From contig WIXG01000098.1 of assembly GCA_009869945.1 (NCBI GenBank), positions 1 through 64,000 on the forward strand: a stretch of DNA of 64,000 nt. The letters are read 5' to 3'. The translations under genes were made by a program, and so were the position numbers. Position 1 is the stretch's first letter, and each line of letters starts with the position of its first letter. This document shows positions 32,301 through 44,369 of the stretch, piece after piece. The stretch is from Mesaphorura yosii. Taxonomy: Eukaryota; Arthropoda; Collembola; Poduromorpha; Tullbergiidae. The notes beneath the pieces were generated by a model. That model saw only the letters and a program-made list of their open reading frames with translations, was not told where the DNA came from and did not search any database.

Positions 32301-35300
32301 GGGAAAAAATGATTTGTGTAGAACATTTGCGCTCACTGCAGCGTGTCATGCCTAATTTTGTTCTTTTCAGTTTCAAGTGTCAGTTTTTAGATTTATATTT
32401 TCTGATTGCAAGATTCGGCACAGTCGCTCATTGTGCGCTTACATGTAACCAGTCAATTACGCTGAATTCTGCTGAAAAAACAAAATCATAGAAGTGGATG
32501 AGGAAGCCATGAACGAATCCACTGACGAGTGTGTCGCACATGATTTTTGCAATTTAGTTGTTCTGCTCTCCTGCTGTTTGCCTCGCCTTTTCTCACGAAA
32601 CTGCTTCTGATCTGAACAAAATAGGCCAAATTAAATCATTCGATTCAATTGAGTCCAGTTTACGTGGAAATAGAAAGTCGAGGAGGAAGAATGTGCAAAT
32701 TAGTGCAATGATGACCGGCACCACGTTCACGTATTCGTGATGCATTTCTGTGCCCTATTGCAAATCGCTCCATCATTCATCAAAAACGGTTCATGTCCAC
32801 TGTTGTTTTCGTTTTCTTGTGCTTACAAGCAACCAAAATAGAAATTATTGTAAATCTGATTGCAAAATCATGATTCCCCAGTTTTGATAATGGCGGTTTC
32901 ATTTTCGTCACAAATGTGCCATATTAATTTAGTTCACAGCCATGTGTCATCCCACTTCACTTAATGTGACAAAATCGGTACATCAGCAACAGAAAAGCCA
33001 AGTATGAGTCAAGTCAAGGCGGCGACGAGGCAGCAGTAGTAACGCTTACACTGAGATTAATTACATTCTCAGCATGCGGTCGCTGATGTTATTTTGGAAG
33101 AGACTTTCGTAATTTTAAACGACTTCAGGCGTTACTTGTGGACTGTGGCAATTTTTAATAAGCTGCGAAGCGGTAATTCAGACTTCAACTCGCAAAATTG
33201 TAGGCTCGTTACCGAAAAGGGGTTTGCACATTTCGAGAGATTTTAAGTACGGAATTTTATGGTTGAACGAGTGCATTCACGTTGAAAGAAACAAGGCAGT
33301 AAAAGTGCTCAGACCTCACGCTCATCCCAGTAATAGATTTCAAATAAACGGCAATTCGGCAAAGAAACTAAATTTGCAAATTGTAAGTCGTAAAGTGCGC
33401 GTTCGTTCGGTGGAAAATTAGCTGAGGTACTTTTTTGTCTGCTCAGATAGTTAAAGTTAACGTTCAATTTCGGGTATTTGTTTCCGTGCACTTTAAAGAC
33501 GCTGATTTCGTAATTTTGTTAACACGATCTGCCAAAGTTAAATATTACGAGCATTCTTGTCTGAGATTTTCTACAATTTCAATTAAATGGCATGGCAGGC
33601 AGAGTCAGGGCCTGAAGTGGTTCTGTCACATGTGAATACACTCTTTGATGACGAGCTGAGAAAAGAAAGGAATTCTTTTGTGTGCGTATGACGCGATGAA
33701 AGGATTTCTGAATCGCTTTGATTTACGTTTCAGTCACGATGAATTCCTTTTTCAGTTCCGAAAGTGCATCTTTCCATTTTACACCTCCTTACTGCCTTTT
33801 AACCATTTGGTTCGTTAAAATTGCATTAAAAAGAAATTGAGATTGTACGCCGGGCATGGGCAGGAATTAGCTGTGTCTATTTTTAGTTTAGGTTTCTTTT
33901 CCACTCGTGAGAAAAATTCCAATTACGCACATCTTCGTGCCATTTTGGGTCTCCGACAATAAATGTCATCGCTATAATTTTCATCATTTCCTTCCATTCT
34001 TTGCGCCAGTCAGCTAAATACATAAAATGTAAGTAGTGAAAGGTGTGATGGACGTGCTTGCAGTCGGACAAAAATTGCTCACGTTGAAATGAAGACGCTT
34101 CATTCCTCGTCAAAAAACCGTGAATTGCTTTAATCTGAACCTGAGGTTTGGATTTCAGTTTCATGATTGTAATTTTCGGCAATTGCCGGCTTTAACACAG
34201 GCGTTCAATGACCCGACATGAAAGTAATTTGGTTGCACGTTATAAACCAAGGCGTTGAGCACATCTGATGAATTTTTCCACGCACTTTTAAATAGATTGA
34301 ATTTAGGCAATTAGTAGCGGCACCTGAATGTCTGAACAAACGCGGAATCTAATTTCGTGAACTGTCGGAAAATAACTGTTGAATGACTGGCTTGGTTGTG
34401 GAGGAAAGTTTCCAGTATTTATTACAATTGCAATAATTACAAAGTGTCGAACCAGCGCACTGGGCAGTGGTGGCCAGAGCATCGAGAGAAGTAAAGTTAT
34501 TTATGGAAAAAGAAGAAAGGTCAAGCTGAGACTTTAACGAAGAGCTTTGCTGTCCTTTCGGAATTTGACGCGTTGTTTCAGAAGGTCAAGCTTGTTTGTT
34601 TGTCTCAAAACTCGTGGCTTTCCTTAATTGTTGTTGTACCCGTACCTGGTCGTGACTGACCTTCAGCCGAACCTTGTTGGTTCGTGGACCTTTCAGCCTT
34701 TCCGAGTCGCAGTCCAGAGAAGTTAATCAACAAATGATACCTGTTAGTCGAATGTTTTCACCGTTTCCTTCCCTTCCCATCGCTAAGCCCGTTTTGAGCC
34801 CGGCATTCAGACTCGGAAACCACAGGGGAACTTAAATGATTAAAAAGGACGTCTAATCCCCTCGTGCTTTATGAACTTGGCAGCACAAACGGTATTTTAT
34901 TCATTAAACTTCAAAGTTTAAATTTGTCGACCCTTTGCCCAGTGATGTCAGCAGCAAAGGACTTGGGGTATAATTGTCTTGGTGTGAAGTTGTGTCAAAC
35001 AACACAGCAGGCCAAGAAGCGGGTGGAGAAGGACGCGGCCTTTTCCAAGAAAAAGCAAAGGGTGGCAGAATGTAAAAGAAATTAAAGTAGAATGACAAAA
35101 ATAGAACAAAATGAAATTGAAATACGAAATTCGGCCAGTTGCTGACTTATTAAGACGTTAAAAACGGAATCGTGTTTGGTGTACATAAAGCGAGCAGACA
35201 ACAGATGCTGCCTGTGTTCCTACATTCTAATATTCTGAGACTTACGCAGCGATTGCAGCGGCTGATCGGTCTTATTAATGTTGGAAACAGCATTCACTCC

Positions 35301-36379
35301 ACTGTTATTGTTTTCTAACTATCTTTTAAAAATCTTGCGAAAATAATCTCACCTTGAATCGAGGGACCTTACAGTACGGTACAATAAGCATAATAGGCTA
35401 TGTGAGGAACTTTTCTTAAATAAATTGGTTTTTACTACAGCGTTAATTACTTCATTCTTCTGCTGCACAAGCCATTAACTCTGGTCTGTATTCGAGCTAC
35501 AGCACACGGCATTGTGGAGCACCCAACAACGCTAGATCAAAACCGTGCATTTGACGAGCAAAAGATAAATGATGATGTTGCTAATGATAATCACCGGTCC
35601 CCAATTTTTGCTGAAAAGAATTTGGCCAAATGAAATTAAAATCATTGGTAGCGAAGAGCAGAACGCGAACGCCGTGAAAGGACAATGGCTTGCTAATTGA
35701 AAAAGAATGAAGATTGCGACGGTTTTAATTACACGCGAAGATGACTAACATCGGTATCCATGTTTTCCGATGAGTCTAAGATCTTATGCCTATGGTCGAG
35801 CTTGAATTTCATAAAGACAAGCGAAAGAGTGAAAAGGCCTCCTTTCTAATTGCTTGCGATGCGATGAGAATGAAATCTAAATTTAGACGCTGGCAGCCAG
35901 CTGCAATTGAAATTGCCTAATTGACTTTGAAAATTGGGTCAATATTGTAGTTGTAACGTATTCTTCGACTTGGAGCATCGCAGCAAGCAATTGGCATGAC
36001 ATATTTACATAAACACGTGTGACAAATTTGATTTTTATTGACACAGGCTTCTCTTACGTCTTGCATTTGTGCCACATGCACGAGTAGCTTGTCTTCCCGC
36101 CGCCGTTTATACAGAAAAAAAATATTTTCATGATGAGCTGTGGCATAGAATTACAATTTACTTTCTCTGTTTGCAGAATCTCACGCTGATATCAGATTAA
36201 TCGGATACTGATCTCCGTGCCGCCACTGCCTTTGCATTATCCAGTGCCCATTGACCTTACATCCTTCAACTCCTCAAACAATGCGCCTCGGTGTCGCACT
36301 CCAATAACAATAGCAGGGGCAGCTTCTCACAATATGAATTGATGGTACCTGTGGACTGCGGACGGACGTCGCCGAGAAT
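29395..36379. other. gene-poor intergenic stretch of about 7 kb
   Basis: Apart from the inverted repeat at 29663-29691 and a GC-rich CGCCGC tract near 29610-29640, I see no gene. The longest open frames (30507-30827, 31103-31513) lack ATG-plus-splice support and any recognisable content. Confidence 0.5.
29663..29691. repeat. inverted repeat with paired SOX-like motifs
   Basis: AACAATGAC (29663-29671) and GTCATTGTT (29683-29691) are exact inverted copies around 11 bases, and the inner ACTTGT/ACAAGT can extend the stem. Each arm contains AACAATG, a match to the SOX HMG-box consensus, in opposite orientations. This could be a paired regulatory site or a hairpin; chance cannot be excluded. Confidence 0.5.
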
Positions 36380-36416
36380 TATAAACGGAGGGTTGACTTA
36401 TAATTAGAAATCAATT
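36380..36416 (+). promoter_or_regulatory. TATA box and initiator of the AA15 LPMO gene
   Basis: TATAAA at 36380-36385 and TCAATT at 36411-36416 are 31 bases apart, the expected core-promoter spacing. They lie 50-85 bases before the start codon at 36466. Confidence 0.55.
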
Positions 36417-36465
36417 CAAATCAACGACAGACGGTCGAAGACGACGACTGAGCAACGGTGCCAGT

Positions 36466-39400
36466 ATGATGTCATCCTCTCACAACCGTGACTACGGAAG
36501 CACAACTTGCAGGAGTGCCATTATCCTAGTTGTCTCCTATGCCCTAATTGCGTCTCAGCTGTTGTCTTGGAACTCGGTCGAGGGACATGGCCGTCTGATG
36601 TACGTCAACCACGCCTTGTGTCTTATATGTTTCACGTTCACACGTGTAACTATAACCTAAATTCCCTTCACTCTGAACCCGAAAAAGATTTTATATTAAT
36701 TTTCGCCTCTTTTACGTTTGCAGTGAACCGCCATCGCGATCGTCCATGTGGAGGTAAGATGCCAAACCAAAGTGGGTCAAATCTTGCAAGTGCAGGCACG
36801 CCTCTTGAAATCTTTCAACGTACTCACTACACTCGCACATTTACTCCAAAGCTCTAAATCAATCTCCTCAGTCCTTGCATTGCCTTCATCCGACGCGTTT
36901 AATGAAACTGGGATTGCATACTGCATTGGAACGTCTAATTAATTGGTCGGCCATATAATTTTTATGAAACATGGTAGAGCTTATTCCTCAAGCCCAGACT
37001 TAATTTGATTTCACCATACCATTTTGGAGATTGCATAATGGCTCTGAATCAGCCAGTAAATTTAATTACAAGCGGCGACCGCTGCGCAATGAGTCACAGT
37101 CACAAGCCAGCAAAGGCAAGGTTTTATGAAAGGAAGACGACATTCTTCGTCGAGAAGCTGTAGTAGTTTAATGTGCGTTGATGATGAGAAATTGTAAAAG
37201 TCTTTCAATTTCACGCTTCAAAAGTTTTATTTTTTATTGAAATCATAAAGTCAACCTGCATTGTTGCAATTTTGTTACCCTGTGTTGAGAGCGTAAAGAG
37301 GAAATATTTCGCAACAACTAAGGTTGAATTAACTTGGGCATAGATCAGCGACGCAGCGTAGCAGCGTGGCGTGGCGTGGTTGCTCAAGGAAAGGCCAAGT
37401 CTGCGCCAGAAAGTTCAGGCAAAACACAAGCAGCGAGATGAAGAACACCAACTGCTGCTTGAGTCATTTCATCGTGGAAATTATCAAATGATTTTGCATG
37501 GTTTGAATTCACAACTTAAACACTTGGGAAAATATGCATGGTAATCCAAAACTTCAATGCATTAACGAGATAGACGATTCACGACCAATGATTCAATAAT
37601 GAATGGATTTATAATTCAGGTGTCAGCTTTCAGATTCATTTAAATCAAATTCGTTGGTTTGTAAACAAATCATGTTGAATTAATTGTCCTCAACTGCTGC
37701 GATGCGAAATCGAAAACGATGACTCCGCTCGCTTTGACTTTCTATTTCTGTTCTCAGCGTCGGCTCAGCTGCTTATATTGTCTGTTCGACAGAGGCAAGA
37801 GGCAGAGATCGCAATCTCTGCAGCACAAGCAATGGAAAGGCGAGAAGGTTATTAAATAAAATTAAAATTGTCATGGATGGGGAGACCGTCAGAGCTGTAT
37901 CGGCTTGGCTTGATTGTTCTCTTGTTATCTTTTTCTAATTAGCATTTATGGAAGTATGAGTCGACCACGCACGCACTTTATTCTCTCTTCACAGCAATTG
38001 CTAGCACCGTTCTTAGCACCTACATTTGCAATTAAGCAGGGTTAAGAATGAGAATCGTAATTACATAAGCATGAAGAGAGTCTTTACTTCCTCACAAGCA
38101 CTTACTGGCAACATCGAGGTCTAAAAATAGACGGTACTTTTAATCGTCTTTTTGGCATCTTGCATTATTCCACCAATAAAGGTTAACAATGTTAGCATGT
38201 TCTCAGTGTCCTTCTTGTGTCTGGTGACAGGATGTTAATTCAAATGCATCAGCTGGAGGGCCTAAAAGGCAGGAAATTACCAAATTACATCACAGGTCAT
38301 TCCGCACTTAGATCTTCACGCTTGAAGCTTCGCTGATGATAGCCAGATATTCTTATACGTGTATGGTTCTATCATTCTTTGTTAGGCAAGAACCCTAAAT
38401 ACTCGCCAAGCTGTTAGCAACTCCCTTTAAGCTGATGCACAAGCACAATGTGCCTGGAAGAATGAGCTGGCAATGAACCACTGGAGCATTAATAAGCCTT
38501 TGACACAACTCCGAATTCCTTTGCAGTAGGAATAAAAAGAGGATCAGGAAATTTGGCCACCTCATATGGCATCATTTTGTGGCAATTAAGTAATTGCCTC
38601 TTTCCTTATGACCTGCAACGCTAATCGCTAATCGTGTGAATACTGTGTTGATTCTGTAACGCATGTGTGCAATTCCAATTAAATTAACGTGTAATGAAAT
38701 GATAAAACAGTAAATTGGAAACGACTGACTGAGTTGGTCAGGACAAGTTGCAAAGAGCAACGGCGATCAAAGAAGCATGTCGATTTGTCGTGTGAAATAT
38801 GTCAATCTGAGTTTGAATAATTTATATGTAACGTGTAATCAATTGTTGAGCCAGAAAACAATAATCGAACTGATTGTTAATAAGTCACAGTTCACACAAC
38901 CAAAGACTCGTTTAAGTCCGAACGTAGGTGCGTGCGTGGCCATTTGCGGAGCACAGGAACAACTATAAAACCATAATTAATTTTCGCATTCAGTGCATGC
39001 CAGCCGAGAAACAATTCTCACCTCTCGCAGACAGACGAACGTACGGAAGCGGAAGGATGTTCTATTCCCATATGCAGCAGCCGCTTGCCCATGAGTATTG
39101 CATTTCGTACTCATTAATGCAGAATAATCTGAGCAATCACTGGTCACCAAGCGCAAACGCGTGTGTGCGTGCGTGCGTGCGAGCATTGCAAATTCATTTC
39201 ATCAAACTCTTTCAAAATGTCACTGTTAATTTATAATCATCATTTTGCGGTGGCGTGGCTTGGAGCTTTCTTGTTTGCGTGGTTTGTGCCGCGCCGCGTT
39301 CATAATCGAGACGTCACTAGCAAATACTGCACGGGCTCGGATTTCCTGGCTCAATCATGCACTTGTCCCTCGCACTTTCAGTGCCATGCTACCTGAAATA

Positions 39401-42400
39401 ATTTCACTTTTGGTTCAGGTGCTTGGTCACCTTTCTTTGGGTAAATTTCGACCGCAAACGTGCAATGCAGTTGACTGCAGAAGAATGGCTTTAATTTTGT
39501 ACACGCGCATGTGCGGCGGGCAGAGATAAATGAGTAATGAGGGCGAAGTGATGAAGTATTTCACGATTTAGTATGTTTGATTTCTATTTTCCCACGCATA
39601 ATCGAGCTAATTGTTGCATTTGAGTAATGCACAGTTCTTTATTTAGCACAATTCAAGCTAGGCGGTCGCCCAACGTGCTCCAACGTCATGAGTGCGGCAT
39701 GCCGCATGCTGGTCGCTGTTTTGCTATCAATCGTTTCACTCAGGTTTGAATTTGCGCCTCTCGCCGATTCCGAACACAATCTGAGACGTGTCATCAATTA
39801 GCGATAGCGATTAATGAACGAGAAATGAACTCAAGTCTGTCAAGTAGTCATAGAAGTCAAGTTATTGAGCGAACGCGCCTTGACTTGCCGTTCCGCCGCG
39901 CCGGTCTTCGTGCGCTGGTCCTGAAATGCGTGCATAATGAGCAAAATAGTGAGGCAAAGCATGCGCGATCATTTATGAAATAACAATATAAAATACAAAC
40001 GCATTTGAGTCTTGCAGCAAGCGAGTGCAGTTGCAAATGCGAATGAATGAGTCAGAATCAAAAAGGTGGGGTCGAATTTTGTAAGGATACGCAGGCCAAG
40101 CATTACACGCGTAAAGTATCACCTTACAATGAAATGATAACGGTTCAAGTTGTGTAATAAGAGCTGGCTTTATCGAATTGGCACCTCGCAAATACCTGCA
40201 AATGCAAAGCCATTTCTTTGTAATTCTCAAGAACTCAATTTTGCGTATCTCCGCTCCGTACCATGCCTGTGTCCATTTTCTGTCGCGTATTATATAATTT
40301 TGATTCGCCTTGCCAGAGATTTGATACGATGCACATGAGTATTGTATATTTTGTCCGCCAAAAATGAGATTCCATCAATTCGCAAGACTTGGGATCGCAA
40401 TTTCACACAGAAGTCATCGCTCGTGAGTCATTGTGAGTAAAAGTCAGTTGAGAATAAATCAAGCGAGTTCACCAAGAAGGTCTAGATAAGCCCAAACTAG
40501 ACATTTAAGAATTAGAATCTTCCCATTGCGGTTTTAAGTGTTGTCGTTTATTCTTGTTCACTATGAGCAAGAGATACGAGAGAATTTGCGACGCGCTCGG
40601 AGATGAAAACGAGAATCGCATTGAGTGTCACCTGGGCGCAGAGTTTTTCTGTGCTTAATGTAATTAGAAATGGTCCCAACAAAGAATTCCATCGTTCATT
40701 CAAGACAAGTCGCTGCGATGGAGGAATTTCTTTCCTTAATCCGCACCTCATGCACGCTTACGCATACGCGTGTAGCGTAATGCATTCACGAAATTTGAAT
40801 ACACTTTCTATACGCAGCCATGCAAAATGTTTTTACATAAATTGCGAATTAAACTTTTACTTTCAACGTGAAACAATTGCATTGGGCTGACGACAACAAT
40901 TGCAAAAGTAAACCTTTGAGCATGGAGGCAGCCGCGATTCGTGTCGCGGTGAGGACGATGATGGCAGCAGTGCGAGTGTGTGATTGTGTTTTCATGCTGA
41001 CTTGAGGTGGTCGAGTAATTTGGTCAGCCAAAAGTCTCTAACGTTTATTTCTTTGTCTTTCCTTGTCAAGGTATGGTTTCAATACAACAGCGAATTACAA
41101 CGACCATGAACTTTATTGCGGAGGATTTGCAAGACAGTACCAAAGAAACAGCGGGAAATGTGGTAAGTTTTATTGAATATGGACCGGCACTGCCACCATG
41201 TTGAAGCGAATCGAGTCGTTGATTTATCTGCATGAATACTTGCAGGAATTTGTGGAGACGCCTGGGACATGTCTCAGCCACGTCCAAACGAGGCGGGCGG
41301 TGTCTACGGCCAAGGAGTCATAGTGCGAAAGTACCAAATAAATTCCATCATCCGGATCAAAGTGGAGCTCACCGCCAATCACAGGGGCTACTTTGAGTTC
41401 AGACTTTGTCCGAACAATAACCCCAAGAAGATTGCGAGCCAGAAGTGCTTGGATAAACACCTTCTCGTGCAGTCGAACGGAGAAGGAGCGAGGTGGGTCA
41501 TTCTGTGCTGATGCGATGGTCTTACGCAATCGGCCATTAAATCCTGCAAAGAAGGAAGTGTTTGTCATTGTTTTCACATCGTTCGCTGCAATTATTATTT
41601 TTACCGCAGATTCTACCCTGGTGAAGGGACAAAGGTGTTCGAGTCAAGGTATTTACTTCCGCGGGGTTTAACATGTACGCAGTGTGTCATACAATGGCGT
41701 TATTTGGCCGCAAATAATTGGGGCCATTGTGCGAATGGCTCAGAAGCCATTGGCTGTGGTCCGCAAGAAGAATTCCGTGCATGCTCCGACGTCGCCATTA
41801 TTGACGGCGCAGGACATGCCTCCACTGAAGAAGACGACAGTCAAGACAATAATGAGATTTCCACAAGTACGTTGACGCAATCGTTTTCGATAGTATTCGC
41901 AATTTTGTGGTTGGCGTATTCCGTACACGAGCTCAAATCTTTGTTTGTCTTTGTATGTGCAGATGAACTGGGCGACGAAAAGAATGCAGATGGAACAATT
42001 TCGACTACCGACAACGAAAGTGAATACAAATTCTGGCCCATTGTTATGATCTTCATTTGTCTCGCATTGGCACTGCTTGGCGTGGCTGTGCTATTTGGTT
42101 GGTTCTATCGTAAGCAAGTGGTAGACTTTGGACATGAGTCGCTTCGTAAATGCAGCAGTTGTTGGAGACTAAACGTGAATTTATGGAGCAAGCAGAGGGG
42201 CGCAGGCTCTTCAAACAACAACAATAGCAGACTGCAGCAAAGTGTTCCTCCGTCCATCTCGTTGCCCATCAAGGACGACCCCATCAACTTCTCCAAAGCT
42301 CGTGCACCCGTCCCACCGCCAAGGGGCAAGAAGGTCAACTTGTCACCTCACGTCAGCACACGTGACGACGAAGTTTACATTAATTACTGTGAGCCACAGT

Positions 42401-42492
42401 CTCCGTCCATTGCAAAGAATCAAATCGGCCACTCCAGACCGGACATCATTTCGCAGCAACCACATGTAACTATTAACGGATTAGCAATATAA
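36466..42492 (+). CDS. membrane-anchored AA15 lytic polysaccharide monooxygenase, 429 aa, six exons
   Basis: Exons: 36466-36599, 36724-36753 (30 bases), 41071-41162, 41246-41492, 41610-41866, 41963-42492 (1290 bases, in frame). A signal peptide (1-40) precedes His41, which becomes the mature first residue in HGRLIEPPSRSSMW, the AA15 signature. His131 (mature 91, in TANHRGYFEF) completes the copper histidine brace; Phe223 (QEEFRACSD) occupies the axial position. Paired cysteines and QWRYLAANNWG are typical of the family. AA15 enzymes oxidatively cleave chitin and/or cellulose. After the catalytic domain come an acidic linker, a membrane helix (about 279-301), and a cytoplasmic tail of about 127 residues with a Cys/Trp-rich start, an APVPPPRGKK proline motif and a YINY motif. 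ATG 36469 is an alternative start. The last intron is 96 bases and open in frame. The function of the tail is unknown. Confidence 0.92.
36754..41070 (+). other. 4.3 kb second intron of the AA15 LPMO gene
   Basis: The donor (GTAAGA) follows the 30-base exon and the acceptor CAAG precedes 41071, both phase 2. The inside is AT-rich with a GT/GC microsatellite at 39161-39180. No nested gene with splice support is visible on either strand. Confidence 0.6.
39161..39180. repeat. short GTGC/GTGT microsatellite
   Basis: About five tandem GTGC-type units lie in the large AA15 intron. Confidence 0.7.
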
Positions 42493-43352
42493 ATGTGCCC
42501 ACTCTTAGCATTAGTAAGAAATCGAAGCTCACCAAAGCGAGGGATGTGAATCTCGACAACTTTGTATTTTTCATTTTTATGGTCACTGCATTCTACAGAC
42601 GAATCAACTCGTTCTAAGATTCGAACGTCCTGGATCGAACGCTACCATCCTTCACAGTATAAAATACACCCGCGCTTGTGTAACGGCGCTATTCAATTAC
42701 TTGACTATTTTAAGAGCCAGTTTTCCACGTTCATAGACTTAGTAGTTGAAGATGGTTGTATTTTACTGAAATAGACTGATGATGGCCCCTTAGTCGAGGT
42801 CCCACCATTCCATTATGTCTCACAGGCTAGCAGTACCTGTGTTTGGTCTTAGTTACTGGGTAACGTTGTTTAAATGTGTATTACATGACAGTATTGCTAC
42901 TCACGCTAACAACATCGTTAATCGTTTACATTAAGCACAAACTGCTGGACTCGCAGCAACCCGCATGTGCGTACGATGTAAAATAATTATAATTGGGTAG
43001 GTTGTGACATTCGTGGGTTGACAGAGCTGCTTATGAGTAATTTATTAAGTGATCCTGAATTTGTAAATAAACTTTATATTCGGAGACTATTAACCATTTA
43101 TTTCTGAAAAATGAAATATCATCGAAGGTTTGCAGAAACTTGCCTGCTGTTGTCTTTGTTCTCATTGCATGCATTGTACACACAGGCAATAAAGACCGTG
43201 GGAGATTTCATCATTTCAAATGCAGTCCAGGCCGCATCAGAAATAAAATGCACCGACGAAAGTAACATCGTCGTCAGTACTAAATTAATTAGTTAAATCG
43301 TTAAATTAGTTTTATGGGTAATTAATCAAGTCAGTATTGTCAGCAATTCAAA
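42493..43352 (+). other. AA15 3' UTR and spacer
   Basis: AATAAA at 43066-43071 is a good candidate poly(A) signal about 575 bases after the AA15 stop. The frame at 43111-43296 has a hydrophobic start but no further support. Confidence 0.5.
43066..43071 (+). terminator. candidate poly(A) signal of the AA15 gene
   Basis: Canonical AATAAA in the only plausible 3' UTR between the AA15 and mL63 genes. Confidence 0.45.
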
Positions 43353-43885
43353 ATGCGTCTGACATTAGCACTCCTGAAGAAGAAGCACGTGATTCCTGGG
43401 CATAGATGGCTTGGGTGAGTATTTGATCCCTTTAACTGCTTTATACAGCATGCGAGCTACCAGGCAGGGAACGCATTTTGTCAATTAACTTGTTGCTCGA
43501 TTAAGTTTCAATTTCTTTTGTCTTTAATTTGCAGGAAGCATCGGCTAGCACACAAAATCTATGAGCACACTATTGATAAAGCAGTGAATGAACTACAAAG
43601 AGAAGAACGGAATCTGTTTCTGGTCCGACACCCCTACTTGACCCGGGTAATCCATGCTTTTCAGCTGCAGTTCTACAAATATACAGTAAGCTAACTTGAT
43701 CTTTATTTCGTATGTCTTCAATTTAGGAACAAGAGGTTGGGTACGATCGCGAAACAAAATCATATCATTTATATGTAGAAGAGGACAAGAGGTTCAAGGC
43801 ATGCTTGAAAGTGCAGCCAAGCGTTCGAGTTGAAGACCGACTAGCTCATCTTCGTATCACCGACAACTGGGAGACGTTTAAGTAG
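43353..43885 (+). CDS. mRpL63: mitochondrial large-subunit ribosomal protein mL63, 110 aa, three exons
   Basis: Exons 43353-43414, 43535-43646 and 43727-43885 join in frame (333 bases). The short basic protein has an IPGHRWLGKHR N-terminus and a HPYLTREQEVGY core, then a C-terminal LAHLRITDNW. These match the conserved IPGRQWIGKHR, MPYMTREQERG and LDHLNVT elements of vertebrate MRPL57/MRP63 (from memory), and the length is about the same. The protein is a structural component of the mitochondrial large ribosomal subunit. AATAAA at 43976-43981 is a likely poly(A) signal. Confidence 0.85.
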
Positions 43886-43975
43886 GCGCAGTCATTGCAG
43901 TCAAGTAGGAGATAGGAATGCATAGGTAATTTATGTAGAATGTTTCCTGTTTTGTCAAACATTGGTGAATTTCTA

Positions 43976-43981
43976 AATAAA
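43976..43981 (+). terminator. candidate poly(A) signal of mL63
   Basis: AATAAA about 90 bases after the stop codon, a typical distance. Confidence 0.5.
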
Positions 43982-44354
43982 TGCTAAATGTGTGTAAAGC
44001 AACTTGTTAATTTCATCTTTTTGATTTGCCACTTATGTGACCCAGTCTTGCGTATTTCACGAGTCGACGCCTGCACGTGCAGTTGCAGCTGCGTTTTGAA
44101 AATTGAGCAAGTAGCCATGCATTTCATCGTAGCATAAATGTTCTCGAGGTCAGATCATTCTAATAGTAAGAATGGTAAAATCATTTTTGCCATTTCGAAG
44201 CTGGAATAGAATCTTATGTTTTTGTGTAATAGCCGAAGGTGAAATGTTATGAAAGGAATCAATAATCTGTTCTCTCGTCAAACCTGACTGATGACTCTTT
44301 GACTTCTTCAAACGGTCCGCGATCCGATACGCGATTAATATAAATTCCAAATGC

Positions 44355-44369
44355 TATATAAGGGGCGTG
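44355..44369 (+). promoter_or_regulatory. possible core promoter: TATA box with adjacent KLF/Sp1-like site
   Basis: TATATAAG runs directly into GGGGCGTGG. No coding frame follows, so the transcript is unknown. A distal septin promoter or a noncoding transcript are possibilities. Confidence 0.22.
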
